Shown here piece after piece: positions 1 through 9,659 of a stretch of DNA of 64,000 nt (the first letter of the stretch is position 1; the number at the start of each line of letters is the position of its first letter). The DNA lies in assembly GCF_025766255.1 (NCBI RefSeq), contig NW_026516768.1, positions 62,001-126,000 on the forward strand. The letters are read 5' to 3'. Made by a program: the position numbers and the translations under genes. Source of the stretch: Zychaea mexicana (lineage: Eukaryota > Mucoromycota > Mucoromycetes > Mucorales > Lichtheimiaceae). The notes below the pieces were generated by a model, which saw nothing but the letters and a program-made list of their open reading frames with translations, was not told where the DNA came from and made no database searches.

Positions 1-800
1 TAATTCTATACCATTTTTTGTTCGATTTCTTATATTAATGCTTCTTTTTAATCCACTCTAAGTACCTTCAATTCTATTTATATGAACTTTGGTAATTGGA
101 TCTTTAAAATATTTTTTATAATTTACTATTTATGTTTATACCCTATATTTTTTAAATTGTTATAACCTTTCCAACAGTCAGTGTATATTATTGTTCCTTT
201 TTTAACATATTTCTTAATGATTTTATTTATACTTTCACTATTTCTAATATTAATTGGTATGAAAAAAGATTTCTTATTTTCATTTTTAATTTTATTTTTT
301 AATCTAGATCTTTCAATGCCACCAATTACCCATGCTCCTTCAACTTTATGGCCTTTATGATATTTTCTTTTGGCAATCTTCGTTTCATCTATTTCTACTA
401 TTGAATTTCTACCTCCAATTTTATCAATCTTTATATTATTATCAATATTTTTTACAGCTGTTTTGATCAATACTTAAACTTTTAGAAATACTAGTTATTG
501 GTGTTTTTTTTAAAAATTCATATAAAATATGTAATTGGTAATGAATTGGTAGTTTCATTTTTGAAAATATTGTATCTTTAAATGGTGAATATGTTTTTCT
601 ACATTTATAATAATTACAAACATATAATTTTCATTTATAATTGAATTTAATATTATTATTTTTACATTTGTCACATATATCTCTTTTTTTTATATATTTA
701 TTATCTAGTAAATAATTTATTCCATCAACTTCATTATCAAAAGCTTTCTTTAATATATGGTAGCTTTCTATAAACATTTCATATTTTAAAAATATTTTCT
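1..800 (-). pseudogene. Merlin / ISXO2-like DDE transposase, decayed
   Basis: This is a relic of a cut-and-paste DNA transposase. Read on the minus strand, the order is: a zinc-ribbon-like stretch (CDKC, then CNYYKC near 640-600), a helix-turn-helix-like region, the VEIDET motif (first Asp, about 385-400), YTDCWKGY (second Asp, about 160-180), and H-x3-E in a NRIEGT context (about 75-90). These match the ISXO2/IS1595-type catalytic domain found in eukaryotic Merlin elements. The longest open piece is 126-470. The gene is broken by a TGA in the zinc-ribbon part, a frameshift near 470, stops and a frameshift near 126, and a TAG where a Trp is expected after the catalytic Glu. The C-terminus runs off the window at base 1. 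Base composition is extremely AT-rich, unlike every gene downstream. Merlin assignment is from motif order; no search was run. Confidence 0.7.
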
Positions 801-917
801 ATAAAGTTTTCAATCATCTGTTTTCAACTATTTTTATTTTTAGATAGAAAATTCAATTTTTTCTTAAAATTTTTTTTTAAGTAATTGAGTTTGAAATTTA
901 TATGAGACCTATAATAG

Positions 918-1792
918 ATGTACTCCCCTGTGGACATCTTTCCACCCGACCTTCTGCGTTCCATGCATACTTGTATCGTCAGTTCCTACAGTCGTCACAC
1001 TTTCAACCCAGAAATTCTTTGCCAGGTCGCGGCCATCATTCAAGGATATACAGATGACCAAATTGACGAAGAAAAAGCAAAAATTGACCTACTTAACTGC
1101 GCTCATAACGCCGAATCAAACGAAAGGGCCACGATTAATGCTGTTGTTGTATTGATATCCAATTTGTACGATTGTGAGGTGAAAACACTCTCGGAAGCGC
1201 ATCTGATAGCCAGTTATATTCATCCATTTGTGCATGGTCTCTTGTTATGTAAAATGCCAATGGCAATCGCTCATTGCTCAAATATTGTGCCTGATGAAAG
1301 ACCTGGCAGCAACAACCATCTGGATTACAAAGTGGATATTTACGCGCCAGGCTACAAATACAACTATACAAACCTGTATGGTGAAATAAGCCGACCGTCA
1401 ATGTGTCCCCAACACTGATAGTCAATGACTTCTATCACACGGCCATTTTCACCAAAGATGCCCTGGACATCTTCCATCTGCGGCAGTCACTTGCATTTCA
1501 GGCGATTGGAAAGACGATCACCTTCTTTGTCATGTCTCTCACACATCCTCAGCTGTACACCTTCACCGAATTGGCTCACGTCCAGATACCCACAAAGAAA
1601 TCAGACCTCTTAAATCTCATGGGACATTTACACAATCTGGCTTTCATCTCCTCCATCCACAAGAATGATTGTGTACCATTGAGATCAAGTCTGGACGATT
1701 TTCACTGTGAGACCCTGTCTACCGCCTATGTGAAAGGTCGCCAAGTGAAACTGTCGCCCAAGAAACGATCCTTTGCGCTGACCATGGATTAG
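918..1792 (+). pseudogene. Uncharacterised mucoromycete-type protein with possible PD-(D/E)XK nuclease core; one frameshift
   Basis: Two overlapping frames (918-1418 and about 1388-1792) read as one protein of about 290 residues if one A is restored in the run at about 1386-1390. No other stop is seen. Around the break the protein reads VDI, about 16 residues, then YGEIK. That Asp...Glu-x-Lys spacing is typical of PD-(D/E)XK nuclease folds, and the lost base falls exactly between Glu-Ile and Lys. The N-terminus (FPPDLLRSM) and C-terminus look complete. From memory the protein resembles an expanded, poorly described Mucorales family often found near transposons; this is recall, not a search. 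GC content is normal, while AT-rich DNA begins directly before the ATG and directly after the stop, so the ORF looks like cargo inside the AT-rich island. The frameshift could be a sequencing error. Confidence 0.5.
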
Positions 1793-2029
1793 TGCATACT
1801 CCCTCTTTGGGGTTTATTCAATAATCTAATGTTTAAGAAAATTTCTTAAATTTTTTATAATTTATAATTTTTTAAAATGCTAAGAGATTAAAATCAAAAA
1901 ATAAAATATTTTTGATTTTCTTGGCATTAATATATTTTTTTATGTTTCATAAATAATTATGATATCATAAATAATATAATAAGATAAGAAAAATAAAATC
2001 AATGATTTTTTTTCTATTCCTCCTCCTCC

Positions 2030-2062
<33 letters not shown>

Positions 2063-2457
2063 AAATTGTTCTTGTTCTTGTTTTTTCTTTTTATATATAT
2101 TAAAAAACAAACAAATTCTATTTTTTAAGAAAAGAGATAAATATTTGTATTTATCCTTTTCTTTGAATATCTAAAAAAATAAAGTTTTTATTTTTGGATA
2201 TTCTGAAAATACATCAAAATAATAATTTTGAGTATTTTCTACTAGTAGGAAAAAACAAGAACATGTTAATGTTGTTGTTTATATTGTTGTTGTAGTAGTG
2301 GTAGTGGTGGAGCAAGTAGTAGTGCAGAAAAATTATGTCATAATTGTTTATGACTTCATAATATATATATTAAAATAAATAAAAGAAAACATAAAAAATG
2401 TTTACAATCTAATGATTGAGAAAATTTTATAGTTTTCAAAAATATATATGATTATGA
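1793..2457. other. AT-rich non-coding block with serial hairpins
   Basis: This is the right half of the AT-rich island. It has no ORF of note. It contains many consecutive imperfect inverted repeats, for example around 1866-1915, 2135-2160, 2165-2205 and 2328-2362. A (CAA)n run lies at about 2030-2062, and G/T-rich GTT/GTA/GTG triplets follow at 2268-2320. Composition returns abruptly to normal at about 2458. I infer it is the non-coding flank of the element whose transposase lies at 1-800. Confidence 0.5.
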
Positions 2458-2685
2458 ATTAACTCCCTTTCTCGCCCGTCTCTCCATTTGTGTATTGTAA
2501 CGATCCATTCACCCACATAACATATCCTATTACTTCTATTATTAATCTTTCCCATACTATCAATATCCCATATTCCAGATCGCAGATTTCTCCATAGTCC
2601 TTACGTCACAGGCATGAAATAAAAATTCAATCAATATACACAGGAGAAAAGGTAATCCCTTCACCGGGTACTTCACCAGGCATTT

Positions 2686-2717
2686 TTGCAAGCTAGGAAA
2701 GGGCATGGTTTTTATTC
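2686..2717. repeat. Detached unit of the 33-bp minisatellite
   Basis: TGCAAGCTAGGAAAGGGCAT followed by GGTTTTTATTCC matches the units at 5250-5692. It marks the left flank of the DIRS insertion. Confidence 0.75.
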
Positions 2718-2785
2718 CAAGATGAACGAGCGCAGTGAAGGTCATCGCTCAACTGTCCAAGGAGGAATGAGGAACTCGAATGTTA

Positions 2786-2890
2786 CAGGCCGCTTCCAAG
2801 TGTGCCACAGCCTATATTTATATACTAAATTTGGATTTAAAAGAAGACCATATCCCTATGTCTCTTTAGCCGTGAAAAGGCGTTGGCAGA
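2786..2890 (+). repeat. DIRS left inverted terminal repeat
   Basis: This stretch matches the reverse complement of 5107-5205 with several gaps and substitutions. Shared cores include GTGCCAC, TGTCTCTTTAGCCGT and GTTGGCAG/GCGTGGCAG. It forms the left inverted repeat of the DIRS-type element. Confidence 0.65.
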
Positions 2891-3041
2891 GAACAATATT
2901 AGGGGAAGGGTTATAACTATGAAGTGAGAACGTTTTCTGTTCAATTTTGTTAGGTAACCTTTTTTAACAAAATGCGGAGTATAGATAATCAGCAGATAAA
3001 ACAAACAGAAAGAGAATTAAGGAAATGAAGGAGGGATAGCA

Positions 3042-3129
3042 TTCGAGTTCCTCGTTTCTGATCGGACAGTTGAGCGATGACTTCGATGCGTTCGTTCATC
3101 TCGGACTGTCCATCGTCGTCACTGGTCAT
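3042..3129 (-). repeat. DIRS internal complementary region
   Basis: Read on the minus strand, this segment starts ATGACCAGTGACGACGATGG and continues into GATGAACGAACGC...GAACTCGAATG. The first part matches 5225-5247 (right end, plus strand) and the second matches 2720-2782 (left end, plus strand). Here the two are joined without the 33-bp repeat that separates each of them from its outer flank. In DIRS elements such a region is complementary to the joined termini and templates completion of the circular copy. Confidence 0.65.
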
Positions 3130-3249
3130 CGAACGTTGATCCGTATACCGACGTCTTTATCTAGTGATGCGATGATATTCAAGCGGCTATGTCGGATGTC
3201 TGATGATACCGGCACCTTGAAGTCCCACATTTGTTTGGGTTTGTCGCGT

Positions 3250-4168
3250 TGATGTAGACCTTGGTGGTCAAGCTCCATGTTTTGCTTCTGGCCAGATACA
3301 CTGCTGGAATGCTGGATTGCAACAAGCCCGCTATTGCTGCTAGCTGGCGGATGGAAAGCCGTTGTTTCTTGTGTAAAGATTGCGCATCTCTCTAAATCTT
3401 GCGCACTTTCTCTTAGCGTAGTGCCAGTGTCTCGGACTTAGTACTGATTCGAATCCCAAAAAGGTCTGAAACTGCTGCTGCTCCCAGAGACACTTGGTCT
3501 TACTCAACAGAAATCCAAATGATTCCAAGTTGGTCTTCCAAAGTTGGCCATGTCGGCGTGCTTGTTCTTTGCTCGACGGTAGCAGAATCACATCTTCGAT
3601 ATAAAATGTCAATTTCAGGCCTTATTTCCGCAGTGGGGCAAGCACCTTGACCAAATTTTTGCAAACAACCGAGGGCATGGGCCACTCCAAACATGAGGCA
3701 ACTTGCTTGGTGTGTCTTCTATTGTCAACAAAAGGCCTCAGAAGGACGGTCGTCCGAATTTAGCGGGATATCTAAATATGTATCCTAGGGATCGCACTTC
3801 ACTATGCACTCCAATGGACGGACTATATGTCGCAAGGTCGGCAGACCCTCTATTTTGAAACGCTCGTATTTGATAGTTGTTCAGCTGTGAGCAATCCAGT
3901 ACCGCACGGACCTTGTTGTGCGGTCGGAGCGCAAACAGATACGATTGCATTCTGGTGATATATATGGAATTTCTTCGATGGATTGCTTGTTCAATAGCTC
4001 CTGTACTGCTTGATATAAGACAGCGGCATTCTCCTGAGACATATGTAAGCGATGGTCCTCGTAGCCAACCATTTTTCGGGGAAAAACTATAAAGGGAATC
4101 TGTACTTGGCGTTGTTTCAATGTCCATGGGTCGGAACTGGCTGCTGCAGGGTCATCAGACGTCGGCAA
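3250..4168 (-). pseudogene. DIRS-type reverse transcriptase remnant
   Basis: Three overlapping minus-strand frames (3881-4168, 3738-4127, 3340-3612) together show RT landmarks in the right order. These are a VYQAVQELLNKQSIEEIP N-terminal segment, LGYIFRYPAKFGRPSF corresponding to the catalytic-palm entry, YIEDVILL (the Y-x-D-D box with the first Asp replaced by Glu), and FGFLLSKTKCLW...FQTFLGFE as in DIRS RTs. Then comes an LSIRQLAAIAGLL segment that leads towards RNase H. At least two frameshifts and the degraded YIDD-type box show that it is dead. The coding signal stops at about 3250. Confidence 0.7.
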
Positions 4169-4299
4169 TGCTTAATGCTTAATTCAGGTTCGCCGTAGAG
4201 TCACTGCCCATGCACGACGTCTGTTGCGCCATTGCTTGAGCACTGTATTACATTGTTTATCTATCGGAGGTATTGCTGGCGCCCGCTCCACCTCCGGTT

Positions 4300-5130
4300 G
4301 AGACTAAACAATCGGCCTCCACGACCACGTCCTCTGCCTCAGGTGGTTGCTTTCGGCTGTAGTTGCTGCTGTTTCCGCTCGAGTTGGCATTGACATTGAT
4401 TCGATGGTGTTTTCAGTTGCGGGATTCGTCATGAAACTTCTGGCAGAACTCGAGGCCAAACAATCTGCGCCGTGCTCAGCTGAACTTCCCGTCATGGAGC
4501 AAGCACTAATGGGAGCTTGACTACAAAGCGTTGATTTTGCCAAGGCTTCCCTTCTTTCGATTCGGATGCCTTCGACTGCATAGAATCCAAGTGCGATGAT
4601 GTTTTGTAACTTGCCCGCCATGGATGCCATGAAGACTTTATCGGCGTGTTCATATAGATGTTTTCAAAACATGGAGCGTATAACACACGCTGGTGACAGA
4701 GAGCTTGGCACACCTCTTTTTGGATTTCAGCGAGCTGTTTGTCTCTAGCCTTTGCTTGCTGTAAAGAATCTGTGTCTATATCTGACGTATGCAGGCGACC
4801 TGCTTCAGGCTATGGATTTTGCCTAAGCAGGTCTTTGATTGTAATAGAGGCAAGGCGGTTATCGATGCACGGATAACCGACGACTTTCTTGACTGCTTCT
4901 GCGACGGGGTATCAGCCGGCTTCATTGTAACTTTCTCGCGCTGATACAAGAGTTGGATCATAACTTTCGTCTTTATCTGGTCTACATGATGTCGATAAAA
5001 GCTCATGTATTTCAAGGCTGTCTACTGGTGATGATGTTGCTTGCGGTGATGTTGTTGCTGGAAACAACTGACTCACTTGGTTTCGTCTTCAGTGTTCATG
5101 TACGTCGGCGGACTGCCACGCTTTTAGAAA
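4300..5130 (-). pseudogene. DIRS gag-like ORF remnant
   Basis: Minus-strand coding pieces upstream of the RT (4776-5015, 4492-4713, 4304-4630) are broken by frameshifts and stops. They encode a charged region, then a helical region (AGKLQNIIALGFYAVEGIRI), and near 4305-4330 a GRGRGRGGR basic tail in a third frame. A Gly/Arg-rich C-terminus is common in Gag proteins of fungal DIRS elements. The position directly before the RT supports this. The family assignment rests mainly on context. Confidence 0.5.
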
Positions 5131-5205
5131 CGGCTAAAGAGACACAGGATCACGATAGTAAATTCCTTTCTTATAATTTAATAAAGGGAGTGGCACGCTT
5201 AGAAG
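5107..5205 (-). repeat. DIRS right inverted terminal repeat
   Basis: Read on the minus strand, this is the partner of 2786-2890: GGCTGCTTCTAAGCGTGCCAC, then after an AT-rich stretch TGTGTCTCTTTAGCCGT and AAAGCGTGGCAG. The match is clear at both ends and weaker in the middle. Confidence 0.65.
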
Positions 5206-5249
5206 CAGCCAACAATAATTTTTAATGACGAGTGACGACGATGGACGGT

Positions 5250-5692
5250 TTGCAGGCTGTGGGCAGGCTGTAGGCGGGGCATGTTTTTTATTCTATAGGC
5301 TGTAGGTGGGGCATGTTTTTTATTCTATAGGCTGTAGGCGGGGCATGGTTTTTTATTCTATAGGCTGTGAGAGGGGCATGGTTTTTATTTTGCAGGCTGT
5401 AGGTGGGGCATGGTTTTTTATTCTATAGGCTGTTGGCGGGGCATGGTTTTTATTCTATAGGCTGTAGGTGGGGCATGGTTTTTTATTCTACAGGCTGTGA
5501 GAGGGGCATGGTTTTTTATTCTCTAGGCTGTGAGAGGGGCATGGTTTTTTATTCTCTAGGCTGTGAGAGGGGCATGGTTTTTTATTCTCTAGGCTGTGAG
5601 TGGGGCATGGTTTTTATTCTATAGGCTGTGAGAGGGGCATGGTTTTTATTCTATAGGCTGGGAGAGAGGCATGGTTTTTATTCTATAATCAA
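5250..5692. repeat. 33-bp minisatellite, 13 copies
   Basis: About 13 tandem units of 32-33 bp, consensus AGGCTGTGAGAGGGGCATGG then TTTTTTATTCTAT. The central units (about 5500-5590) are nearly identical and the edge units diverge more. One more unit, interrupted by the DIRS element, lies at 2686-2717. The 33-bp period makes a spurious repeated 11-residue reading frame. Confidence 0.9.
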
Positions 5693-5870
5693 CATCCCTT
5701 GCCTCGCTTCGCTCGGCTGAATGAGCCCCTTCGCTGCGCTCCGGGTCATTCAACGGATTGGATGTTTCCTGGGGGTTCACCCCAGACCCCCAAGGTGGGG
5801 GGTTCCCCCCCACACCCCCCTTCTAAACCCGAAACTGCTCGCTTCACGAGCTTATTGATTGCTATGACTA
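5692..5870. other. GC-rich palindromic patch
   Basis: This patch sits between the minisatellite and the Helitron gene. It contains CTCGCTTCGCTCG, CTTCGCTGCGCTCC, a nested G/C run TGGGGGTTCACCCC with CCCCCAAGGTGGGGGG, and the palindrome GCTCGCTTCACGAGC at about 5848-5862. There is no coding signal. It could be a terminal hairpin region of the neighbouring Helitron or of another non-autonomous element; I could not define an end motif. Confidence 0.4.
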
Positions 5871-6230
5871 CATATAACCCTAAACATTATCATTGTTGCT
5901 ATGACACGAAACCCTACTGCACATTGCTTTGTCAAATTTAAAAGAGACGCCAGAGGAACTTTTGACTGGTATTTTCACTGTTAATATGAGTATAACTTAT
6001 TTGTTGCTATCGACAGCTCTTACATATTTTTGAAAGTTCATCAATGTGTCCGCTTTCATTTGAACATCGTTGTAGATTATTGCTGCTTGTCGTAATTAGC
6101 TGGAAGGTGACGGCAGTTTCGCGCAGTTCTATATCTTATTGTTTCGCAGCAGATCTACTTACAAAAAAATACTGTGAAAAGGTAAGAATATTCTATTGTA
6201 CGTTGAACGATATTAAGTTAAAATAAGAGT

Positions 6231-9171
6231 TTAGAAGAAAGCAAAAAGAAAAAGAGCAGAAAAGGGTTTAGGGTGATGGAGGTGGAGATGCGGTGATTGT
6301 TGTAGTGGGAGAGGTTGGTGGTGAATTTTCGGCTTGTTCAGGAACAGAGGCCGGCGGATGCAAGAGGACTTCTTGGTATACGATGTTGGTGGTTTGTGGT
6401 GGTCCAGACCCTGACAGATCGATGGCAACACGAATGTTATTAGGATTTGTTGCTCTTGAAAAAGCAACATAGAGCTGGCCATGCGCAAAAACGTCTTCTT
6501 GAAGCCGGATGCCAACATGCGAAAGGGTTTGACCTTGAGCCTTATGTATGGTCATTGCAAATGCTAGTCGGACAGGAAATTGGCGGCGACATAGGATGAA
6601 TGGGTAATCACCCTCGGTTGTGCACATATTGATCCGTGGCAGATAATGCTCAGTATCTTCATGTCCTTCATCAATTTCTTAACACCAACACTCCATCCTT
6701 AACACCAATACTCCATTCAAAAAGTCTGGTGACAAAAACTTTTGTACCATTGCATAAGCCAGTGTCAGGATCAAGGTTCCGAAGGATGACCAATGGCATG
6801 CCAACTTTGAGCTACAGGGAATGTGCTGGAACACCACTTGTGCTAATGCTGTTCAAGAACTCAACTGGATAGTTGACAGCAGCAGCTTCTGGGTCATCGT
6901 GATCAATGACGCGGTCGTTCGAATTATATGTGCGTGCTGTGCCAGGGAAAACAGAGAATGCTGTATCATTGATAATGCCGACGTCGATATTTTTTGCTGC
7001 TAATCTAGCTTAGGTGCTGAACTCATGTGGTTGAGGATTGGGATTGCAGATAGTAGGGTAGATGGCGTCAATCAATGACATTGGATCGCTTGTGTTGATG
7101 CGCCATTCTGGTGGTATCTCGACGCTGGTTGTAAACGGTGGACGACCATCACCAATGGCAAGAAGGGTATCGGCAAATGCTGCAGCATCAGGACTTGCAT
7201 TGAGTACTCGCATGTTGACAGTCAAATGCAGTACTTGAACTGCCGACCAAAAAGAAGCAGAGCGAATGCATTCTCCAACAACTTGGGACCGTGTCCCTCT
7301 TTTGACGACAGGGAGTAGCTGGCGAAAGTCACCACCGAAAACAGCGACTTTTCCTCCAAACGAAACACGTTCCAAGTGGGGATCTACAGCACCCATGATA
7401 TCCCTCAAGGATCTGTCGACTGCTTCAAAATTGTGCTTGCTGCACATGACTGCTTCATCCCAAATAATAAGCGATGCTCTCTGTATGAGATATGCATGCG
7501 GACCACCAAGACGCAAATTACAGCTCGTGCTTTCGTCGGCATTCAAGGGAATTTCAAAGCGACTATGCGCAGTTCGCCCACCGGGTAACAAAATAGCAGC
7601 AATACCTGAAGAAGCAACAGGCAAGGCTATCTGATCGTGGGAGCGAGTGTGGCTCAAGAGTGCCTTGAAGAGCTGCGACTTGCCGGTACCACCAGAACCA
7701 TTGACAAAGAAAATACGCGAAGTATACTCAGTTGTAGGAGCATCTATGGCATTGGCAATGGTATCGAACGCATGACGTTGGCCTTCATTCAACGTGGGAA
7801 GCAAAGCTTGAATTAGCTGGTGCTGTACTTCTATATTGTACTCGCGCCTTTCTACAATTTCCAGAGCTTCTAGTGGTGGCAGACGATCTAATTGGTAACG
7901 AAGTCTTGTGGCATGGAGGGGAATTCGGAAAGATGGTGGCCTGTTGAATTCAATCGCATTTCTGTATCACCGAGTGCGCGTTGATATATTTGCTCGATTT
8001 GATCAGGTTGCAACTCATCCTCATTCGAGAGTGATAGCGTTCTACCCATTTCGAAAAAGTAGTCGTCGGCCATTCGATCACGGTGGTTGTTCCATAAGGT
8101 AAGTGGGTCGGTTGGTGATGAATCGATGAGAATATACACAAAGAGTGCTCGAATTGCAGCTGCGGATGGCGCGGTAATGGATGCCTCAGCCAAACAGTCG
8201 TCCCATTCCAGATCTAACTCCAAAAAACCATAGGCGACGGCCGCTTCTTGAAAAGTTGCATATACAACCCCATCTATTGTCCTCAACGCTTCGAAGCTTG
8301 TTGGTCCTCGGACATGCAAAAGAAGGAGACGAAGGGCATATAATGGCATGTTGGAAATTGAAGCAGCATATATGCGAGACACTACGTTCTGTACTGGTGG
8401 GTTGGTGCGAGGATTCCATCTATCGTTTCGGTCGTCCCAAGTATAGTGGCAAGGAATTTGCGTATACGTGTACTGACATGCAGCAGGATCCCGAGCACAA
8501 AGAGCAAAGAAACCGAGTAGCCTGGTCCCAGTAGCTGCAGCATTGCGAGCTAACTCGAATTCCTGAGGTGTCATATCGCCCCGAAATACCATCAACTGTT
8601 CGCCAGGCAGATGGATGTCTAAGCGCGCTACGGTTGGATGGTGCATATGCACTCTGAATTCCAGCGTTCTCCAAACTGCCTCACATGGTCCTATGTATCG
8701 TGCATTCTGATACTCGACTACTTCATCAATGGCATCAGGTTGAGCAGCTGTGTCAGTGGTAGCAGTCCGCGTTCTCGCTTCAAGTTGCGCTCGGTCGGAT
8801 CCCTTAGTGATGTACTTGCACAAATATTTGATGGCTCGAGCAGAGGTACAGATTTCGACGTTAATATGAGCATCATACTTTTGGCTAAGATACGGGTTGT
8901 ACGGAACGACGTGTCGGTTGGTGGCGGTGAATCGGCTTCGTTGGAAAGTATGCTGGCGTTGATTTTGGCGTCGTCGATACATAGGATAACCATCACGTTT
9001 CACGCGTGTCTCTGGAGAAAATGGCTTGGGATAATGCTGTGAACAACGACTGTTTTTCATACAAACAGCATCTGGTGCAGCATCTCCGCAAGGGCCATGT
9101 ATCATGCAGGAAGTGACCGTTGCATACAATTGAGGGTGAGTCAACGGATCGAGTATCATAATAGTTAGCAC
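6231..9171 (-). pseudogene. Helitron Rep/helicase gene, 5'-truncated and broken
   Basis: The minus strand encodes the rolling-circle transposon protein. Residues from 9171 include CMKNSRCSQHYPKPF, then HINVEICTSARAIKYLCKY and KGSDRA, the conserved segment that follows the Rep nuclease. The Rep catalytic domain itself is absent because the gene is cut at about 9171-9200. A PIF1-type helicase follows: Walker A GSGGTGKS (about 7690), WDEAVM, FGGDFRQLLPVV, then AMTIHKAQGQTL and QLYVAFSRA near 6450-6560. Breaks: a frameshift at about 7905, another at about 7012, a TAG at about 6810, and a 20-bp tandem duplication (6678-6717) that shifts the frame. Otherwise motifs are well kept, so the decay is fairly recent. 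The protein ends at a stop near 6231 after a Pro/Thr-rich tail. Confidence 0.88.
6678..6717. repeat. 20-bp tandem duplication inside the Helitron helicase
   Basis: CTTAACACCAACACTCCATC is followed directly by CTTAACACCAATACTCCATT. Twenty is not a multiple of three, so the duplication changes the helicase frame. Confidence 0.85.
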
Positions 9172-9217
9172 CCTACATAGTATGATACTAGTCTTTAAAA
9201 ATGATATTGTAGCATAA

Positions 9218-9647
9218 TTACTTTTCTCCTGTTGTGCACATATCCATGAGAGCTAGGACATATTTATGGCGAGAGCATATGGCCGTAAATACACCAGTTG
9301 TTGGAACCGATGACTTGGTTGTGCCCAACTTTGACAAGGATCTCCATCCTTCGCAGTAATTGTCTAAACTTTGGGGTACAGCCTCAGAGATACTGTCTAC
9401 CAAAGAAGCAGCTACATTCCTAGTTAAAGGACGTCCCCGCTTTAAAAGTGTTATTAGATCATTAGCCTAGTTTCATAAATTTGCACATAGTACAACTCAT
9501 TCTCACTTGGTATCTAGAAGTAACAATATCATTGTTGGCCTTCCATATTGCTATCATGATCTCATCACATGGATCAGTAACTGGCGAGTCGAAACTTCGA
9601 TCGAATCTTTTCAGTTGAAAGTTCCCATCCGTTGAAATCGGCACCAT
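9218..9647 (-). pseudogene. KDZ-type transposase fragment
   Basis: Two minus-strand pieces in the correct order carry signatures I associate with Kyakuja-Dileera-Zisupton transposases. The first is a DGNFQLKRF segment (9462-9647). The second is SVPTTGVFTAICSRHKYVLALMDM ending in TGEK (9218-9403), corresponding to the T-G-x-F...C-x-H...D-M...G-E-K block. The two lie in different frames and the rest of the large protein is missing. It abuts the truncated end of the Helitron gene at about 9200, so one element probably interrupted the other or a deletion joined them. The assignment is from motif memory. Confidence 0.5.
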
Positions 9648-9659
9648 GAATCCATCTCA

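Larger units (their letters stand above)
2718..5249 (-). mobile_element. DIRS-type retroelement, internally deleted, inserted in a 33-bp minisatellite
   Basis: Three hallmarks of DIRS elements are visible. First, a degenerate pair of inverted repeats (2786-2890 plus; 5107-5205 minus) starts with a GGC(T/C)GCTTC(T/C)AAG core. Second, a segment at 3042-3129 is complementary to the outermost left end (2720-2782) joined to the outermost right end (5225-5247), which is the internal complementary region expected from a circular intermediate. Third, gag-like and reverse-transcriptase coding remnants lie on the minus strand. The tyrosine recombinase, methyltransferase and most of RNase H are missing between about 3250 and 3130, so this is a shortened, dead copy. 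Both outer edges abut units of the same 33-bp tandem repeat, so insertion was into that array. Edges are known to within a few bases. Confidence 0.75.

Noticed and set aside
600..660. TGA in the Merlin-like zinc ribbon read as Trp (mitochondrial or alternative code)
   Set aside because: Only one such codon fits. Other stops (TAG, TAA) and frameshifts also break the gene, so decay explains it better.
1..2457. AT-rich island as a nuclear copy of mitochondrial DNA
   Set aside because: No mitochondrial gene, rRNA or tRNA is recognisable, and the coding remnant is a DDE transposase.
5403..5624. 73-residue ORF with an 11-residue repeat (GMVFYSxGCERG-like)
   Set aside because: It is the translation of the 33-bp minisatellite. 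The period is divisible by three, so a repeated frame arises by default.
5250..5692. Possible CRISPR array
   Set aside because: The units are directly adjacent with no unique spacers, and the genome is eukaryotic.
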